Source: Paeniglutamicibacter terrestris
GTDB taxonomy: Bacteria > Actinomycetota > Actinomycetes > Actinomycetales > Micrococcaceae
Direction of reading: 5' to 3'
DNA: 64,000 bases
Assembly: GCF_012271785.1 (NCBI RefSeq)
Contig: NZ_JAAWVT010000014.1
Coordinates: 1 to 64,000 of the forward strand
Under the pieces are notes generated by a model. The model worked only from the letters and a program-made list of their open reading frames with translations, had not been told where the DNA came from and ran no database searches. This document shows positions 9,904 to 18,970 of the stretch, piece after piece (position 1 is the first letter of the stretch; each line of letters opens with the position of its first letter). A program made the translations under genes and the position numbers.

Positions 9904-10824
9904 CTAGGGGCGAGGTTTGCGTTGGCACCTGGGACAGCTGAAGGAGGATCGCCCCATGAAGGGGTCTCGACGAATCAGCGAGGTCAATTCCGCCTCGGCG
10001 CAGCGCTGGCACGCCTTACCTTCGCGGCCATAGGCGTTTAAGGATCGGTCAAAGTAGCCAGAAGCGCCGTTGACATTTACGTAGAGTGCATCGAAGCTCG
10101 TTCCGCCTGCGGCTAGCGCCCTATCCATGACATCTACGAGCGCGGTGTGCAGCCGCACGACATCCGGGCGCCGGATGGTGGCTGTTGATCGCAGGCCATG
10201 AAGTTTCGCTGCCCAGAGTGCCTCATCCGCGTAAATATTGCCCACACCCGAAATGACCTGTTGATCTAGGATGGCGCGCTTGAGTTGTGTGGTGCGCTTG
10301 CGAAGGGCCACAAAGAGTGTTTCCGGTGTGGAGGCAGGGTCAAGAACGTCGCGGGCAATATGCGCAGCAGCCTTCGGAATCACCGGAATCTCCGATCCGA
10401 CGCCACCGGGAAGGTGGTCAACGGTGGAAACTAGGGGTGACAGGAACATCCCTCCGAAGATTCGTTGATCAATGAATCGTAATTCGGCCGGCTTTTCTGC
10501 CTCGGGAGATAGCTGCAGCCGCACCTTGAGATGCTTCTCATCGGTTGCGCTGGATTCTTCAACAAGGAGCTGACCGCTCATCCCCAAGTGCGCCACCAAG
10601 GCGCTGGGAGTCTCCAAACCATCAAGAATCATCCAGAGGAATTTTCCGCGGCGGACGGCTGAGGTGATACGAGTCGATGTGAGCGTTGCCGAGAAATCGG
10701 TGGGGCCTTCAAGATGGCGCCTGACCGAACGAGGATCGACGACCTGCACCGATTCAACGGTTCGGCCGACGACCCAGTCGTCCAGGCCTCGGCGAACCAC
10801 CTCAACTTCAGGTAGTTCGGGCAT
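9904..10824 (-). CDS. mutM: formamidopyrimidine-DNA glycosylase (MutM/Fpg)
   Basis: A bifunctional DNA glycosylase/AP lyase that removes 8-oxoguanine and ring-opened purines in base excision repair. The mature N-terminus P-E-L-P-E-V carries the catalytic Pro and Glu. VRRGKFLWM holds the conserved lysine near residue 58. [11 protein letters not shown] belongs to the helix-two-turn-helix DNA-binding region. The C-terminus has a C-x2-C ... C-x2-C zinc finger (CQRC and CPRC). At 306 residues it is slightly longer than E. coli Fpg, as usual for actinobacteria. It starts 3 bp after the rnc stop, so rnc and mutM are translationally linked in the rpmF-rnc-mutM operon. Confidence 0.97.
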   Translation of the reverse strand: MPELPEVEVVRRGLDDWVVGRTVESVQVVDPRSVRRHLEGPTDFSATLTSTRITSAVRRGKFLWMILDGLETPSALVAHLGMSGQLLVEESSATDEKHLKVRLQLSPEAEKPAELRFIDQRIFGGMFLSPLVSTVDHLPGGVGSEIPVIPKAAAHIARDVLDPASTPETLFVALRKRTTQLKRAILDQQVISGVGNIYADEALWAAKLHGLRSTATIRRPDVVRLHTALVDVMDRALAAGGTSFDALYVNVNGASGYFDRSLNAYGREGKACQRCAEAELTSLIRRDPFMGRSSFSCPRCQRKPRP

Positions 10825-10827
10825 GAG

Positions 10828-11529
10828 TTAGTTCGCCTTTGCGGAGTCGTCCTGCGGGCGAACCATTTTCCAGGTTTCGGCCGCGGCTTCCTGTTCGGCT
10901 TCCTTCTTAGAAGGTCCGGTGCCCTGGCCATAGGGGTTGCCGCCAATATGAAGGATTGCAACGTAGCTACGTGCATGGTCCGGGCCGGAACCCATGACGC
11001 GGTATTCGATGCTGCCCATTTTCTGGGCTGCTGCGACTTCTTGAATGGCCGTCTTCCAGTCGGTTCCGGCGCCCAAGACATCAACGTCGTGGAGCAGCGG
11101 GAGGATCAGTCGCATGACCATGTCCCGGGCAACTTCGACGCCGTTGTTCAGGAAGGTGGCTCCGATGAGCGATTCCATGGTGTCGGCCAAGATGGAGGAC
11201 TTGTCCTTGCCGTTGGTCAGGATTTCTCCTTGACCCAGCAAAATGAACTCGCCCACTCCGAGGGAACGCGCGATGCCGGCTAGGGCACGGGTACTGACCA
11301 CGGCTGAGCGTCGTTTGGCCAGATCGCCTTCGGGAAGGTCTGGGTAATTCTTGTACAGGTGGTCGGTGACGGCATAACCGAGCACCGAGTCGCCTAGGAA
11401 CTCCAGACGTTCGTTGGTGGGGATCCCACCATGCTCATAGGCGTAGGAACGGTGTGTGAGTGCAAGACGAAGCGTCTCGGGGTCAATAGTGACCCCGAGA
11501 CGCTTCAAAAGCTCTTCTGTTGAAGGCAT
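10828..11529 (-). CDS. rnc: ribonuclease III
   Basis: A 233-residue double-strand-specific endoribonuclease that processes rRNA precursors and structured mRNAs. The signature NERLEFLGDSVLG lies near residues 39-51, and the downstream acidic residues (DTMESLIGA) complete the metal site. A C-terminal dsRNA-binding domain follows (DWKTAIQEVAAAQ ... GPSKKEAEQEAA). Length is normal. It follows rpmF after 9 bp and precedes mutM by 3 bp, the conserved actinobacterial order rpmF-rnc-mutM. Confidence 0.98.
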   Translation of the reverse strand: MPSTEELLKRLGVTIDPETLRLALTHRSYAYEHGGIPTNERLEFLGDSVLGYAVTDHLYKNYPDLPEGDLAKRRSAVVSTRALAGIARSLGVGEFILLGQGEILTNGKDKSSILADTMESLIGATFLNNGVEVARDMVMRLILPLLHDVDVLGAGTDWKTAIQEVAAAQKMGSIEYRVMGSGPDHARSYVAILHIGGNPYGQGTGPSKKEAEQEAAAETWKMVRPQDDSAKAN

Positions 11530-11538
11530 GAGACAGAC

Positions 11539-11742
11539 TTAAGCGTCTGCGACCTTGCGACCCTTGTATTCAAGGAACAGCTCGGTGCCTGCAGAATCGG
11601 TAACAACCTTCGCCTGGTGCGGCAGGCTGTAGGTAACCTGTCCGTTCTCCATGGTCTTCACCAGGGTAGGCGCGGTTGCCTTCCACTGGGCGCGACGGGC
11701 GCGAGTGTTTGAGCGGGACATCTTCCTCTTCGGGACAGCCAC
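11539..11742 (-). CDS. rpmF: 50S ribosomal protein L32
   Basis: A 67-residue L32 protein of the large ribosomal subunit. The GTG start at 11742 gives the canonical N-terminus [20 protein letters not shown]. An AGAGAAG site lies upstream, and longer in-frame readings only add non-homologous residues. It lacks the C-x2-C zinc pairs found in some bacterial L32 proteins, as is common in this group. The gene lies 2 bp after the DUF177 stop codon, a near-universal bacterial pairing, so the two are co-expressed. Confidence 0.96.
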   Translation of the reverse strand: MAVPKRKMSRSNTRARRAQWKATAPTLVKTMENGQVTYSLPHQAKVVTDSAGTELFLEYKGRKVADA

Positions 11743-11744
11743 GG

Positions 11745-12308
11745 CTACTTCTCTTCTCTCTCGACTGAATGTGTACTCTGTGTCGCATCCTCTGCGACGA
11801 TGTCGGTCAGCCCGGCAAGAGCTGCCCAACGAGGATCCAAGACCTCATGGTGATGCTCAGGATCCTCATTCAGGCTTTTTCCACATTCGGAGCAAAGCCC
11901 TGCACAGTCTTCCCGGCATACCGGTTGGAACGGCAGTGCGGTCACCACTGCATTCCGGAGTACCGGTTCGAGATCTATACGATCATCAACAACCTGGTAC
12001 TGGTCAAGATCTTCTTCTTCGGTGAACTCGTGTAAGCCCTCGTAATAATAAAGTTCTTGAATGTCGGCATCGAAGTCATACGCGATGGCTTCCAAGCACC
12101 GGCCGCATTCACCGTCGATTTCGACAGTAGCGGTTCCGGAAACTAGAATACCCTCGTGCACGGCTTCGAATCTCAGATCCAGATCAATCTCTGATCCTTC
12201 ACGAACTCCAATGAGTGCCACACCAATTTCACCCGGCGCGGCGACCACTTCATCAAGTTTCGTCATATTTCCTGGGCTTCGCCCAAGATCCTTGGTCAAG
12301 AAGACCAA
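11745..12308 (-). CDS. YceD/DUF177 family protein
   Basis: A DUF177 (YceD) family protein, encoded just upstream of rpmF as in most bacteria and linked to 23S rRNA accumulation in model organisms. Visible marks are LVF-x4-LGR-x-PG-x-M at the N-terminus, the strand-rich core with CGRCLEA, the acidic middle ([12 protein letters not shown]), and the C-terminal Cys/His segment [16 protein letters not shown]. The start is uncertain. TTG 12308 begins inside the conserved LVF element and has no Shine-Dalgarno site. The open frame continues upstream for 19 plausible codons (S-E-K-R-S-D-Q) to an ATC at 12365 that lies 5 nt after a perfect AGGAG. An AUC start is therefore possible. The ATG at 12266 would delete conserved residues. 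Confidence 0.88.
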   Translation of the reverse strand: MVFLTKDLGRSPGNMTKLDEVVAAPGEIGVALIGVREGSEIDLDLRFEAVHEGILVSGTATVEIDGECGRCLEAIAYDFDADIQELYYYEGLHEFTEEEDLDQYQVVDDRIDLEPVLRNAVVTALPFQPVCREDCAGLCSECGKSLNEDPEHHHEVLDPRWAALAGLTDIVAEDATQSTHSVEREEK

Positions 12309-12400
12309 GGGCGAGCTGCGATCAATCCCGTGTGACGACGATTGATCTGAACGCTTTTCGCTGATGATGACTCCTGTAGAACATAGACCGACATTCCATC

Positions 12401-15400
12401 CTAGCGTGATTCGTGACCGGAACCAAAACCGTTTGCGGCAACACGTGCTGGATCAGATCCTTCAACACCGAATATTTCATCTACAACCCTACGTGCCGAG
12501 AAACCATCATCGTGCGGAGCGAATTTCGCGATGAAAGCATCGCTGGGGCCCGTCACGGCCTGTTGACCGCTGAGCGCCTCACCCAGTACGTCCCAAAGCT
12601 CCTCTTCGTCACGAACAATTGGCCCAGGAAGTTCTTTGTCATAGTCCAAATAGAACCCACGCAGGTTGTCACGGTAGTTATCGAGATCATATGCGAAGAA
12701 GACAATCGGGCGCCTCAGCAGCGCGTAGTCGAAGAAGACCGAAGAATAGTCGGTGATCAATACATCGCTGACAAGGTACAAGTCTTGAATTTCGGGATAG
12801 GCAGAAAGATTCAGTACCCTGCCCGCCAATTCGTTGGGAACAGAAATTCCGGAGCTTACCAAGACATGCATGCGAAGGAGCAGCACGGTGTTTTCGCCGA
12901 AGCGCTCGTTAAACGTCTCGAGATCGAAGGGAAGCTGAAAAGTAAACCGACCTTTTCCGTTGCCAGCGTCATCGCGGAAGGTAGGCGCGTAAAGGACGAC
13001 CTTATGCTCGTCCGGAATCCCCAACGTGTTTTTGATCGCTTGGGCACGTGTTGGCGCCGAAGGCTCCAACAATGGGTCGTTTCGCGGGTAACCGAGTTCC
13101 AAGATCGGCCCCTTATACGCAAAGGCGCTGCGCATAGCTTCGGTTGCATATGGGCTCGGTGACAGAAGGTACGACCATTGACTGATAGCCCGAGTGACGC
13201 GCTCAAGGTAGCCCTCGTCGCGACCCTGAATATCTTCAATGTCATTGAGCATGCGCTTGAGGGGTGTCCCGTGCCATGTCTGAACATAAATCCCTGCCTT
13301 GCGACGCGTCACGTAGAACGGCAGGTTCTGGTTCACTACCCAGTACTTGGCCCGGGCGAGATGCCAGAAGTATTCCATCGAAAGCCGTTTTACCGCGATC
13401 GTGTTTGGATCCGTAAATTTGTGTTGTCCGGAGTAGATCCAGACCTTCTTGCGAGTGTCACCTCGCCGAAGCAGCTCCTCATAAATGTATCTAGGTGAAT
13501 CTGCATACTGCTTACCCAGACCAGATTCGAAAACGATAAGTTCCCCATCGGTCGGTAGGCGCCGGAGCAAAGATTGCATGCGTTTCATCACGGGGTAGTA
13601 ATAGCCACTTCTTCGGAAACGATTCTGCACCTTGTCGGCAAGTTCGTTCTGTTGTAGCTTTTTGACGCGAAGTGGTGACACCTGCAGTTTTGAAATCGCC
13701 TCAAAAACACGCGCCGAATGGTTTCGGTCACGAGCCACGATAAAGTTCGATGCTCGATCGTGATTAGTAGGATCGATAGACATCCCTCGCTCCACGGTCT
13801 CGGAGAGGCGCTCGATTAAGGCCTCACGTGTGACGGCAATTGCACCAGGTAACTCCTGATCCAAGTCAAGGTGAGATCCGGACTTACCCAAAAAACGTCC
13901 GCGATCGAATTGGAAGTAATGCACTGGCTTTTCGAGGAAGCTAAAGTCGAAACCAACACTTGAGTAGTCGGTCACCATGGCGGCACTCTGCTTCATCAAA
14001 TACTGGACATCGACTTCCCCTTGTTCAATGATTCGCACCGGAGCGTCCTGGAAGTAAGCCCTGAAGTGCTGCATGTTTGGGTGAAGACAAAAAAGCAGCT
14101 CAAGATCGTTTTCGCGAACAAGTTTGGCCAACTCGGGGTCATGCAGGAAACCGTTCCATTGCTGGAAGTACTCGGACTCAATGAATGCCTCGCCATTTTG
14201 GAGCCAATCTCTCCACGTCGGGATGATCAGAACTTGTCGCGAACGAACTTGAACATCCGTGTTGAACAATGCATCGAACCGAGGCAGGCCGGTGACAGCG
14301 ACTTCCTTCGGATCGTAACCAAAATCGCCAACGATATAAGACTTTTCATGCTCAGACGACACACAGAACAGGTCTGTTGTGAAGCCGACGGACTTTTTCC
14401 CGTAATTTGGCACCATCCACTTAGTACCCATGACTCCGTGCTGAAGGAAAACCTTTCCAGCACGAGACTTTGAAACGAAAGCTGGGTGCCGAGTTGGATA
14501 CAGATAATCGGGATGGTGCGATCCAATAATGCGGTCGGCTGCCAACGCGATCTCAAAATGTTCTTTCGACTGGTAGCCAACGACGTTGCCCAGTGCGCGA
14601 ACGTTTTCGAACTCTGGGGAGGACAAATCGATGACGTAGTACGCGTCGACCTCGGGGTGGTTCTCCCTGACGTATTTGAAGAAGTGGTAGCCGTTGTCTT
14701 GAGCTTTATATGGCAATTCGCCGATGAGCCATATCGGTTTCCGGCCGCGAGCCGCGACCTTGTTCAGAACGGGGTTGAAGTTCTGAAGAACTTCGAAGGA
14801 TTCCCTCTCGATGACTTCAAGAATCAGCGAGGTGGCCTTGCGCTTGAACGTGTAATAGGGGTTAATTACCAGCGTCTTACCGTCTAAGGTGAAGTCACCG
14901 CCACGAGTTGTCGCCCGAATAGCATAGGGAGTCCGTGCAATGCGAAGGCGTACAGGATCTTCAACGCCAAAAATGACAACTTCGAGATACACGTCAAAAT
15001 TGTCCGAGGTGTCGATCTGTTGCCAATCCTGACCGACAAAGGACACTTCGGCGTTCCATGAATATCGCCCGAATCCGTATCGCTTACTCGTCTGCGGTTG
15101 GACCAGTCGAAGGTCAGCCGGTGCCGTGAATTCTTGGCCGCTACGGCGCCCGATGACAAGCAACTGACCGGAGACAATACGTGAGGTCTTACTGTAGGCA
15201 AGGCCCGCCAAACGCAAGGAACCCTCATGAACCGATATCGCGTCAGTACGCAGTTTAACGCTGTGCGTAACTGAGCGGTTCATCGCGATTGCAAGCTCGC
15301 CTCGCTTATTGATGTATGGATGCGCACTGCCATAAGGACTATTGTTTTGTTCGAGTTTCCCCAGCTCAGTTTCTCCGGCGCGGCCAATAACACGGTGAAA

Positions 15401-15961
15401 GCGCACCGCATCTCCCTCGTCAAGAGTGCCCTCTTCGACAAGCTGGTTCATTTCTGCTCTGGAGAGGGGCAAATCATGCCCGGGAATCTCGACTGCCGCA
15501 ACACCAAGCGGAAGCGCTCCGACTTCACCGGCATACTCCATACACACTCGGAGATAGCCAACGGTGGGATCGTATCCGCCTCCGTCCTCGGATTCTTCAG
15601 CGTTCTCAGGATCCTCAGCGAATTCAGAATCTTCGGCAAGCATTTTAGTTACTGCCGTTTGCCATTGTTTTGTCAGTCGGACAAGATCGAAAGTACCGAA
15701 GGAGTCGAAAACGTCAGGGCCAATTTGCGTGGAAGTTTTCAGTTCCGAACGGGCAATGATGGTTGTTCCCCGCAAGAAGCTGAGTCCCGAAGGTTGTTGG
15801 TTGCTGTGCGTCCTCACCAGCAGGTCCGTACCTACTTGGCTTACCGTAAGTGAAAGCGCGCCCTTGTTTGTTCGGGTCTTGCGGTTCAAGTCCTTACGGT
15901 GAAGGTTCCTCCCATATAGGTCCTGGATCATGCTCGCCAAGCTCGTGGGTTTGTGCTTCAC
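12401..15961 (-). CDS. double-domain CDP-glycerol glycerophosphotransferase (TagF-like)
   Basis: A 1186-residue protein with two complete CDP-glycerol:poly(glycerophosphate) glycerophosphotransferase domains. Domain 1 (about 408-735) has HGVMGTKWM at 508-516, PTWRDW at 581-586 and DYSSVGFDF at 665-673. Domain 2 (about 805-1150) has TWHGTPLKRM at 895-904, YAPTFRDD at 991-998 and DYSSVFFDYALLRRPIVFF near 1105. The paired His and Asp/Ser motifs are the nucleotide and catalytic elements of TagB/TagF enzymes. The first 400 residues are strand-rich with an acidic linker (109-130), and seem to contain two accessory modules ending YINKRGELAIAM and YYTFKRKATSLILEV. It starts at GTG with GAAAGG upstream. 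The likely role is priming and polymerising, or alternating, polyol-phosphate units of wall teichoic acid; the split of labour is inference. Confidence 0.9.
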   Translation of the reverse strand: MKHKPTSLASMIQDLYGRNLHRKDLNRKTRTNKGALSLTVSQVGTDLLVRTHSNQQPSGLSFLRGTTIIARSELKTSTQIGPDVFDSFGTFDLVRLTKQWQTAVTKMLAEDSEFAEDPENAEESEDGGGYDPTVGYLRVCMEYAGEVGALPLGVAAVEIPGHDLPLSRAEMNQLVEEGTLDEGDAVRFHRVIGRAGETELGKLEQNNSPYGSAHPYINKRGELAIAMNRSVTHSVKLRTDAISVHEGSLRLAGLAYSKTSRIVSGQLLVIGRRSGQEFTAPADLRLVQPQTSKRYGFGRYSWNAEVSFVGQDWQQIDTSDNFDVYLEVVIFGVEDPVRLRIARTPYAIRATTRGGDFTLDGKTLVINPYYTFKRKATSLILEVIERESFEVLQNFNPVLNKVAARGRKPIWLIGELPYKAQDNGYHFFKYVRENHPEVDAYYVIDLSSPEFENVRALGNVVGYQSKEHFEIALAADRIIGSHHPDYLYPTRHPAFVSKSRAGKVFLQHGVMGTKWMVPNYGKKSVGFTTDLFCVSSEHEKSYIVGDFGYDPKEVAVTGLPRFDALFNTDVQVRSRQVLIIPTWRDWLQNGEAFIESEYFQQWNGFLHDPELAKLVRENDLELLFCLHPNMQHFRAYFQDAPVRIIEQGEVDVQYLMKQSAAMVTDYSSVGFDFSFLEKPVHYFQFDRGRFLGKSGSHLDLDQELPGAIAVTREALIERLSETVERGMSIDPTNHDRASNFIVARDRNHSARVFEAISKLQVSPLRVKKLQQNELADKVQNRFRRSGYYYPVMKRMQSLLRRLPTDGELIVFESGLGKQYADSPRYIYEELLRRGDTRKKVWIYSGQHKFTDPNTIAVKRLSMEYFWHLARAKYWVVNQNLPFYVTRRKAGIYVQTWHGTPLKRMLNDIEDIQGRDEGYLERVTRAISQWSYLLSPSPYATEAMRSAFAYKGPILELGYPRNDPLLEPSAPTRAQAIKNTLGIPDEHKVVLYAPTFRDDAGNGKGRFTFQLPFDLETFNERFGENTVLLLRMHVLVSSGISVPNELAGRVLNLSAYPEIQDLYLVSDVLITDYSSVFFDYALLRRPIVFFAYDLDNYRDNLRGFYLDYDKELPGPIVRDEEELWDVLGEALSGQQAVTGPSDAFIAKFAPHDDGFSARRVVDEIFGVEGSDPARVAANGFGSGHESR

Positions 15962-16019
15962 AAAGCAACCTTTCAGTCTAAGAAATCATGCAAAATCGGA
16001 TCAAGTTGGTCTTGTGCCA

Positions 16020-16099
16020 GCAGCCCAGCGGTAGTCCTCGGGGTCGTCCTAACCGACCTGTCGAGGTTGTGGCTGAAATGCTGTCAGTAGCTGGGCTGC
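16020..16099 (-). other. 10-bp inverted repeat in leader of the TagF-like gene
   Basis: GCAGCCCAGC (16020-16029) and GCTGGGCTGC (16090-16099) are perfect inverted repeats 60 nt apart in the 169-bp spacer between the Stealth gene and the TagF-like gene. They could form a long-range hairpin in the transcript. No T-run follows, so function is unknown. Confidence 0.3.
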
Positions 16100-16130
16100 A
16101 TCAGGCGCCTTCGGGCATGGTGCTTGAAGC

Positions 16131-17504
16131 CTATGGGGTCTCAAACGAGGACGGCCACGGGAACATTCTCTGTAGGAACTGCTCGACACTAGTCGAGACT
16201 TCAGCCGTCCTAGCTGGCGTTGAAGTGACTTCGTTGAGACAAAACATCTGGGGACGTTTTTGTAGAAAAAGTCGCGCAATTTTCTGCTGTGCACTTTCGG
16301 AGCCCAGATCGATGTATCGATAATCGACGTCAGCCGGAAAAGCCGCACCCATCGCACACCCGTAGTAATGGGCTAGTGCAGAAGGTATCGAAAGATCACT
16401 CTCGCTCCTGAACCTAGCTTTGGCGGTAGCCGTCACTTCCGCCGGATGTGTCTCAGCGATGGTCTTTAGTGTGGACATAAGTTGTGCATGCGCGACATGC
16501 TTGAATTTGTGGCTGGTTGTCATCCCGAACGTGGATGCCAAGAGCCGATTGTTATTTCGGGCAGCAATATTCACCGGCAAGTTGGCGGTCTCCGGTAGAT
16601 CAAAACGTGCGTCCGACAGTGAGAATTTGGGGTACCCGGTTGGAGTGTAGAAAACCTGTTTGCCTAGTGGTCGACCGAAAAACACATCGTCGTTGACGTA
16701 GAGGAAACGCTCGGACAGATTCGGGATCCGGTACAACTGCGACTCGATCGAATGCGAATTGAAAGTCGGCAAGGCAGCAGGATCCTCGAAGATATCGGCG
16801 TGGTCCACCAGGGTAATCTTCGGATTGTCGGTGTCGAGCCAGGCGGGATGCTGTCCGGCCGTCACGATGAAGATCTGATTAACCCATGGCAGGAACGCTT
16901 CAACGGATCTCAACGAAAATCGGAGTTCATCATGCGATTGGTAACGAGCCTCATCGTTGGCCGTCGGTGGAAGTTCACCGGTGATCCGATCCTCGGCCCG
17001 CAACCGGTTCGCCTTCCACTCCTCATCAGAACCGTCAACCCACGTGTACACGAGGTCGATGGTCTCTCTCACATCCAAAAGATTTCTAGAGGTCGGCTGC
17101 TGTCCGCCAGAAGCCACTAACAACCGAACACCTATCGTCTCGGTCAAGTCCCTCCGACGCCCGACCTGAGACCTGGTGGCGCAGCTCCATCCAGCGATAG
17201 CATCTTGGCTCAGCGCTTCCTTCATGATGGGCTCGAGGCTAAATCCTGCGGAACTCAGTAGGGCGCGCAATTCGGTCGCGTCGTTCGGTCCGACATTGAC
17301 CGTGGCTACACCGTTGGCCCAATGCACCTTCAGACCTGAGGAAGCAATGACCGTCTCCATTGCTTCAGCTTGCATTTGCCGCAGGCTGGCGATGTTGGTG
17401 ATTGCAGCAGGGGTCTTTCTGTCCACTAGAGCAATGGCGTGTTGCCAGTAGCTTGGAGGAATCAAGGCACCAACCCGTCCTTTCCAACCGGATATCAGGC
17501 TCAT
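16131..17504 (-). CDS. Stealth family phosphosugar transferase
   Basis: A 457-residue Stealth protein, the hexose-1-phosphate transferase family that builds phosphodiester-linked sugar polymers such as capsules and wall polysaccharides. All four conserved blocks are recognisable: CR1 IDLVYTWVDGSDEEW (about 145-160), CR2 RYQSHDELRFSLRSVEAFLP plus VNQIFIVTAGQHPAW (about 187-225), CR3 around LYVNDDVFFGRPL (about 263-277), and a CR4-like LCLNEV segment near the C-terminus. A region of about 130 residues precedes CR1. The ATG at 17504 is chosen because AAGGAAG sits just upstream; the TTG at 17519 adds five residues with no better site. It belongs to the same strand block as the TagF-like gene. The sugar donor cannot be inferred. 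Confidence 0.9.
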   Translation of the reverse strand: MSLISGWKGRVGALIPPSYWQHAIALVDRKTPAAITNIASLRQMQAEAMETVIASSGLKVHWANGVATVNVGPNDATELRALLSSAGFSLEPIMKEALSQDAIAGWSCATRSQVGRRRDLTETIGVRLLVASGGQQPTSRNLLDVRETIDLVYTWVDGSDEEWKANRLRAEDRITGELPPTANDEARYQSHDELRFSLRSVEAFLPWVNQIFIVTAGQHPAWLDTDNPKITLVDHADIFEDPAALPTFNSHSIESQLYRIPNLSERFLYVNDDVFFGRPLGKQVFYTPTGYPKFSLSDARFDLPETANLPVNIAARNNNRLLASTFGMTTSHKFKHVAHAQLMSTLKTIAETHPAEVTATAKARFRSESDLSIPSALAHYYGCAMGAAFPADVDYRYIDLGSESAQQKIARLFLQKRPQMFCLNEVTSTPARTAEVSTSVEQFLQRMFPWPSSFETP

Positions 17505-17634
17505 GTCCACTTCCTTCAAGGTATTACCGTCAAAGCGCTGTTCGCGTTTGCTGCCTGTCTAGTCTATTCATTTTCCCTGAGAAGTTCTGACAACCTGAAC
17601 TCACCACATAATTCGAGACATCTAAGATGGGTTC

Positions 17635-18858
17635 GTGACTATCCTTGAAACCTTGACGCGCCAGACCAAACTTCTTTCCGGAAGAATCCATGCGATGGCC
17701 GTGGAAAAGCGAGTCATCGGAGCGCTACGCTCATCCACTCCTCAGCAGGACGACGCGGTGGACTTCATCCTCTTCTTCGCCGATGGCCCCGGGCAGAGGT
17801 ACCAATTAGAACAGTGGCTCGTCCCCTTCGAGTCCCTTGCCGATCGCGGTTATGGTGTGTGTGTGGTCGTCATGAACTCGCTCACTGCAAAATTCGTGGC
17901 CAGCAGCACGCGTCTGCCAATCTTGCTTTCTCGTTCGATGGAAACCATCGAGTCGTTGCTGGCATCCTGGGGAACATCGGGCATCTTCTACGTCAACAAT
18001 TCTCAAGCGAACTTTACAATGCTTCGAGTAAGCGGCCCCGCCCACGTTCATTTGAGCCATGGTGAGAGTGAAAAATCATCAATGGTGTCGAACCAGCTAA
18101 AAGCCTACGACTTCGCCTTCATTGCCGGCGAGGTTGCCCGATCTCGAATCATCAACGCCATCCCACGTTTTGATGCGACCAAGCTGGTAGAGATTGGCCG
18201 ACCGCAGCTCGACGTTGTCGCCAACGGTTCGCCGCCTCGGTTAGCAGAATCACGTGTGAAGGTCCTATACGCGCCGACTTGGGAAGGCGACGGAAAAAAT
18301 ATGGACTACAGCTCTATCGCGCGGGTCGGCCTCAAAATCGTCACGGCGTTGCTTTCCGATGAAAGATTCACTGTCATCTTTAGGCCCCACCCAAAGACAG
18401 GGAGCTGGTCGGCAACGGCGCGACAGGAATTGGCTAATATCAGGAAAGCCATCTCCGCTGCTTCCAGCAAAGCACCCGCAGCCGGCCATCACATTGATCA
18501 GAACGACGACTCGGGACTGAGCATCCTCGAAGCAGATATTGTCATCTGCGATATTTCCGCCATAGCCATGGATGCAGTTGGGTTGGATAAGCCTATGCTG
18601 CTACTTCACAGTGAAAATACCGAAATAACCAAAGAACTCGCTCCCAGCCAAACGCTCTTGCTGAAGCAGGCCAAGGACCTGCTCGATCATGACAACACTC
18701 GAGCGTTTGGGGACGAGCTAGAACGCCTCGCCACCGCGGGTGTTACGAGTGAACAACGATCACTGCAAAAAAGGGTGTTTGGTTCTCCCGCACTTGGCCA
18801 CTCCACTGACCGATTCATAGAAGCTGCAGCTCGCGTAGCCGGAGTTCGCCAGCGCTAA
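17635..18858 (+). CDS. CDP-glycerol glycerophosphotransferase family protein
   Basis: A 407-residue, single-domain TagB/TagF-like transferase and the only + strand gene of the wall-polymer block. Visible family elements are HLSHGESEKSS (about residues 140-150, the His-Gly motif), VLYAPTWEGD (about 209-218), IFRPHPKT (about 242-249), and DIVICDISAIAMDAVGLDKP, which replaces the usual T-D-Y-S-S-x-x-x-D with C-D-I-S-A-I-A-M-D. It is therefore a divergent subgroup, still with Asp and Ser in place. It starts with GTG and is transcribed divergently from the Stealth gene across 115-130 bp. It could add the first glycerol phosphate to the linkage unit, or act on another polyol; neither is shown by sequence. 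Confidence 0.8.
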   Translation: MTILETLTRQTKLLSGRIHAMAVEKRVIGALRSSTPQQDDAVDFILFFADGPGQRYQLEQWLVPFESLADRGYGVCVVVMNSLTAKFVASSTRLPILLSRSMETIESLLASWGTSGIFYVNNSQANFTMLRVSGPAHVHLSHGESEKSSMVSNQLKAYDFAFIAGEVARSRIINAIPRFDATKLVEIGRPQLDVVANGSPPRLAESRVKVLYAPTWEGDGKNMDYSSIARVGLKIVTALLSDERFTVIFRPHPKTGSWSATARQELANIRKAISAASSKAPAAGHHIDQNDDSGLSILEADIVICDISAIAMDAVGLDKPMLLLHSENTEITKELAPSQTLLLKQAKDLLDHDNTRAFGDELERLATAGVTSEQRSLQKRVFGSPALGHSTDRFIEAAARVAGVRQR

Positions 18859-18970
18859 GGACTCCCCTGCCCGGATTGAATCACCCTTGAGTGACTATGC
18901 CGTGATCAACGGACGTTGCCTGCTAAACCTTGTGCGTGATGTTCGCGGCGGCGAGCGTCGTTCACTGCAA

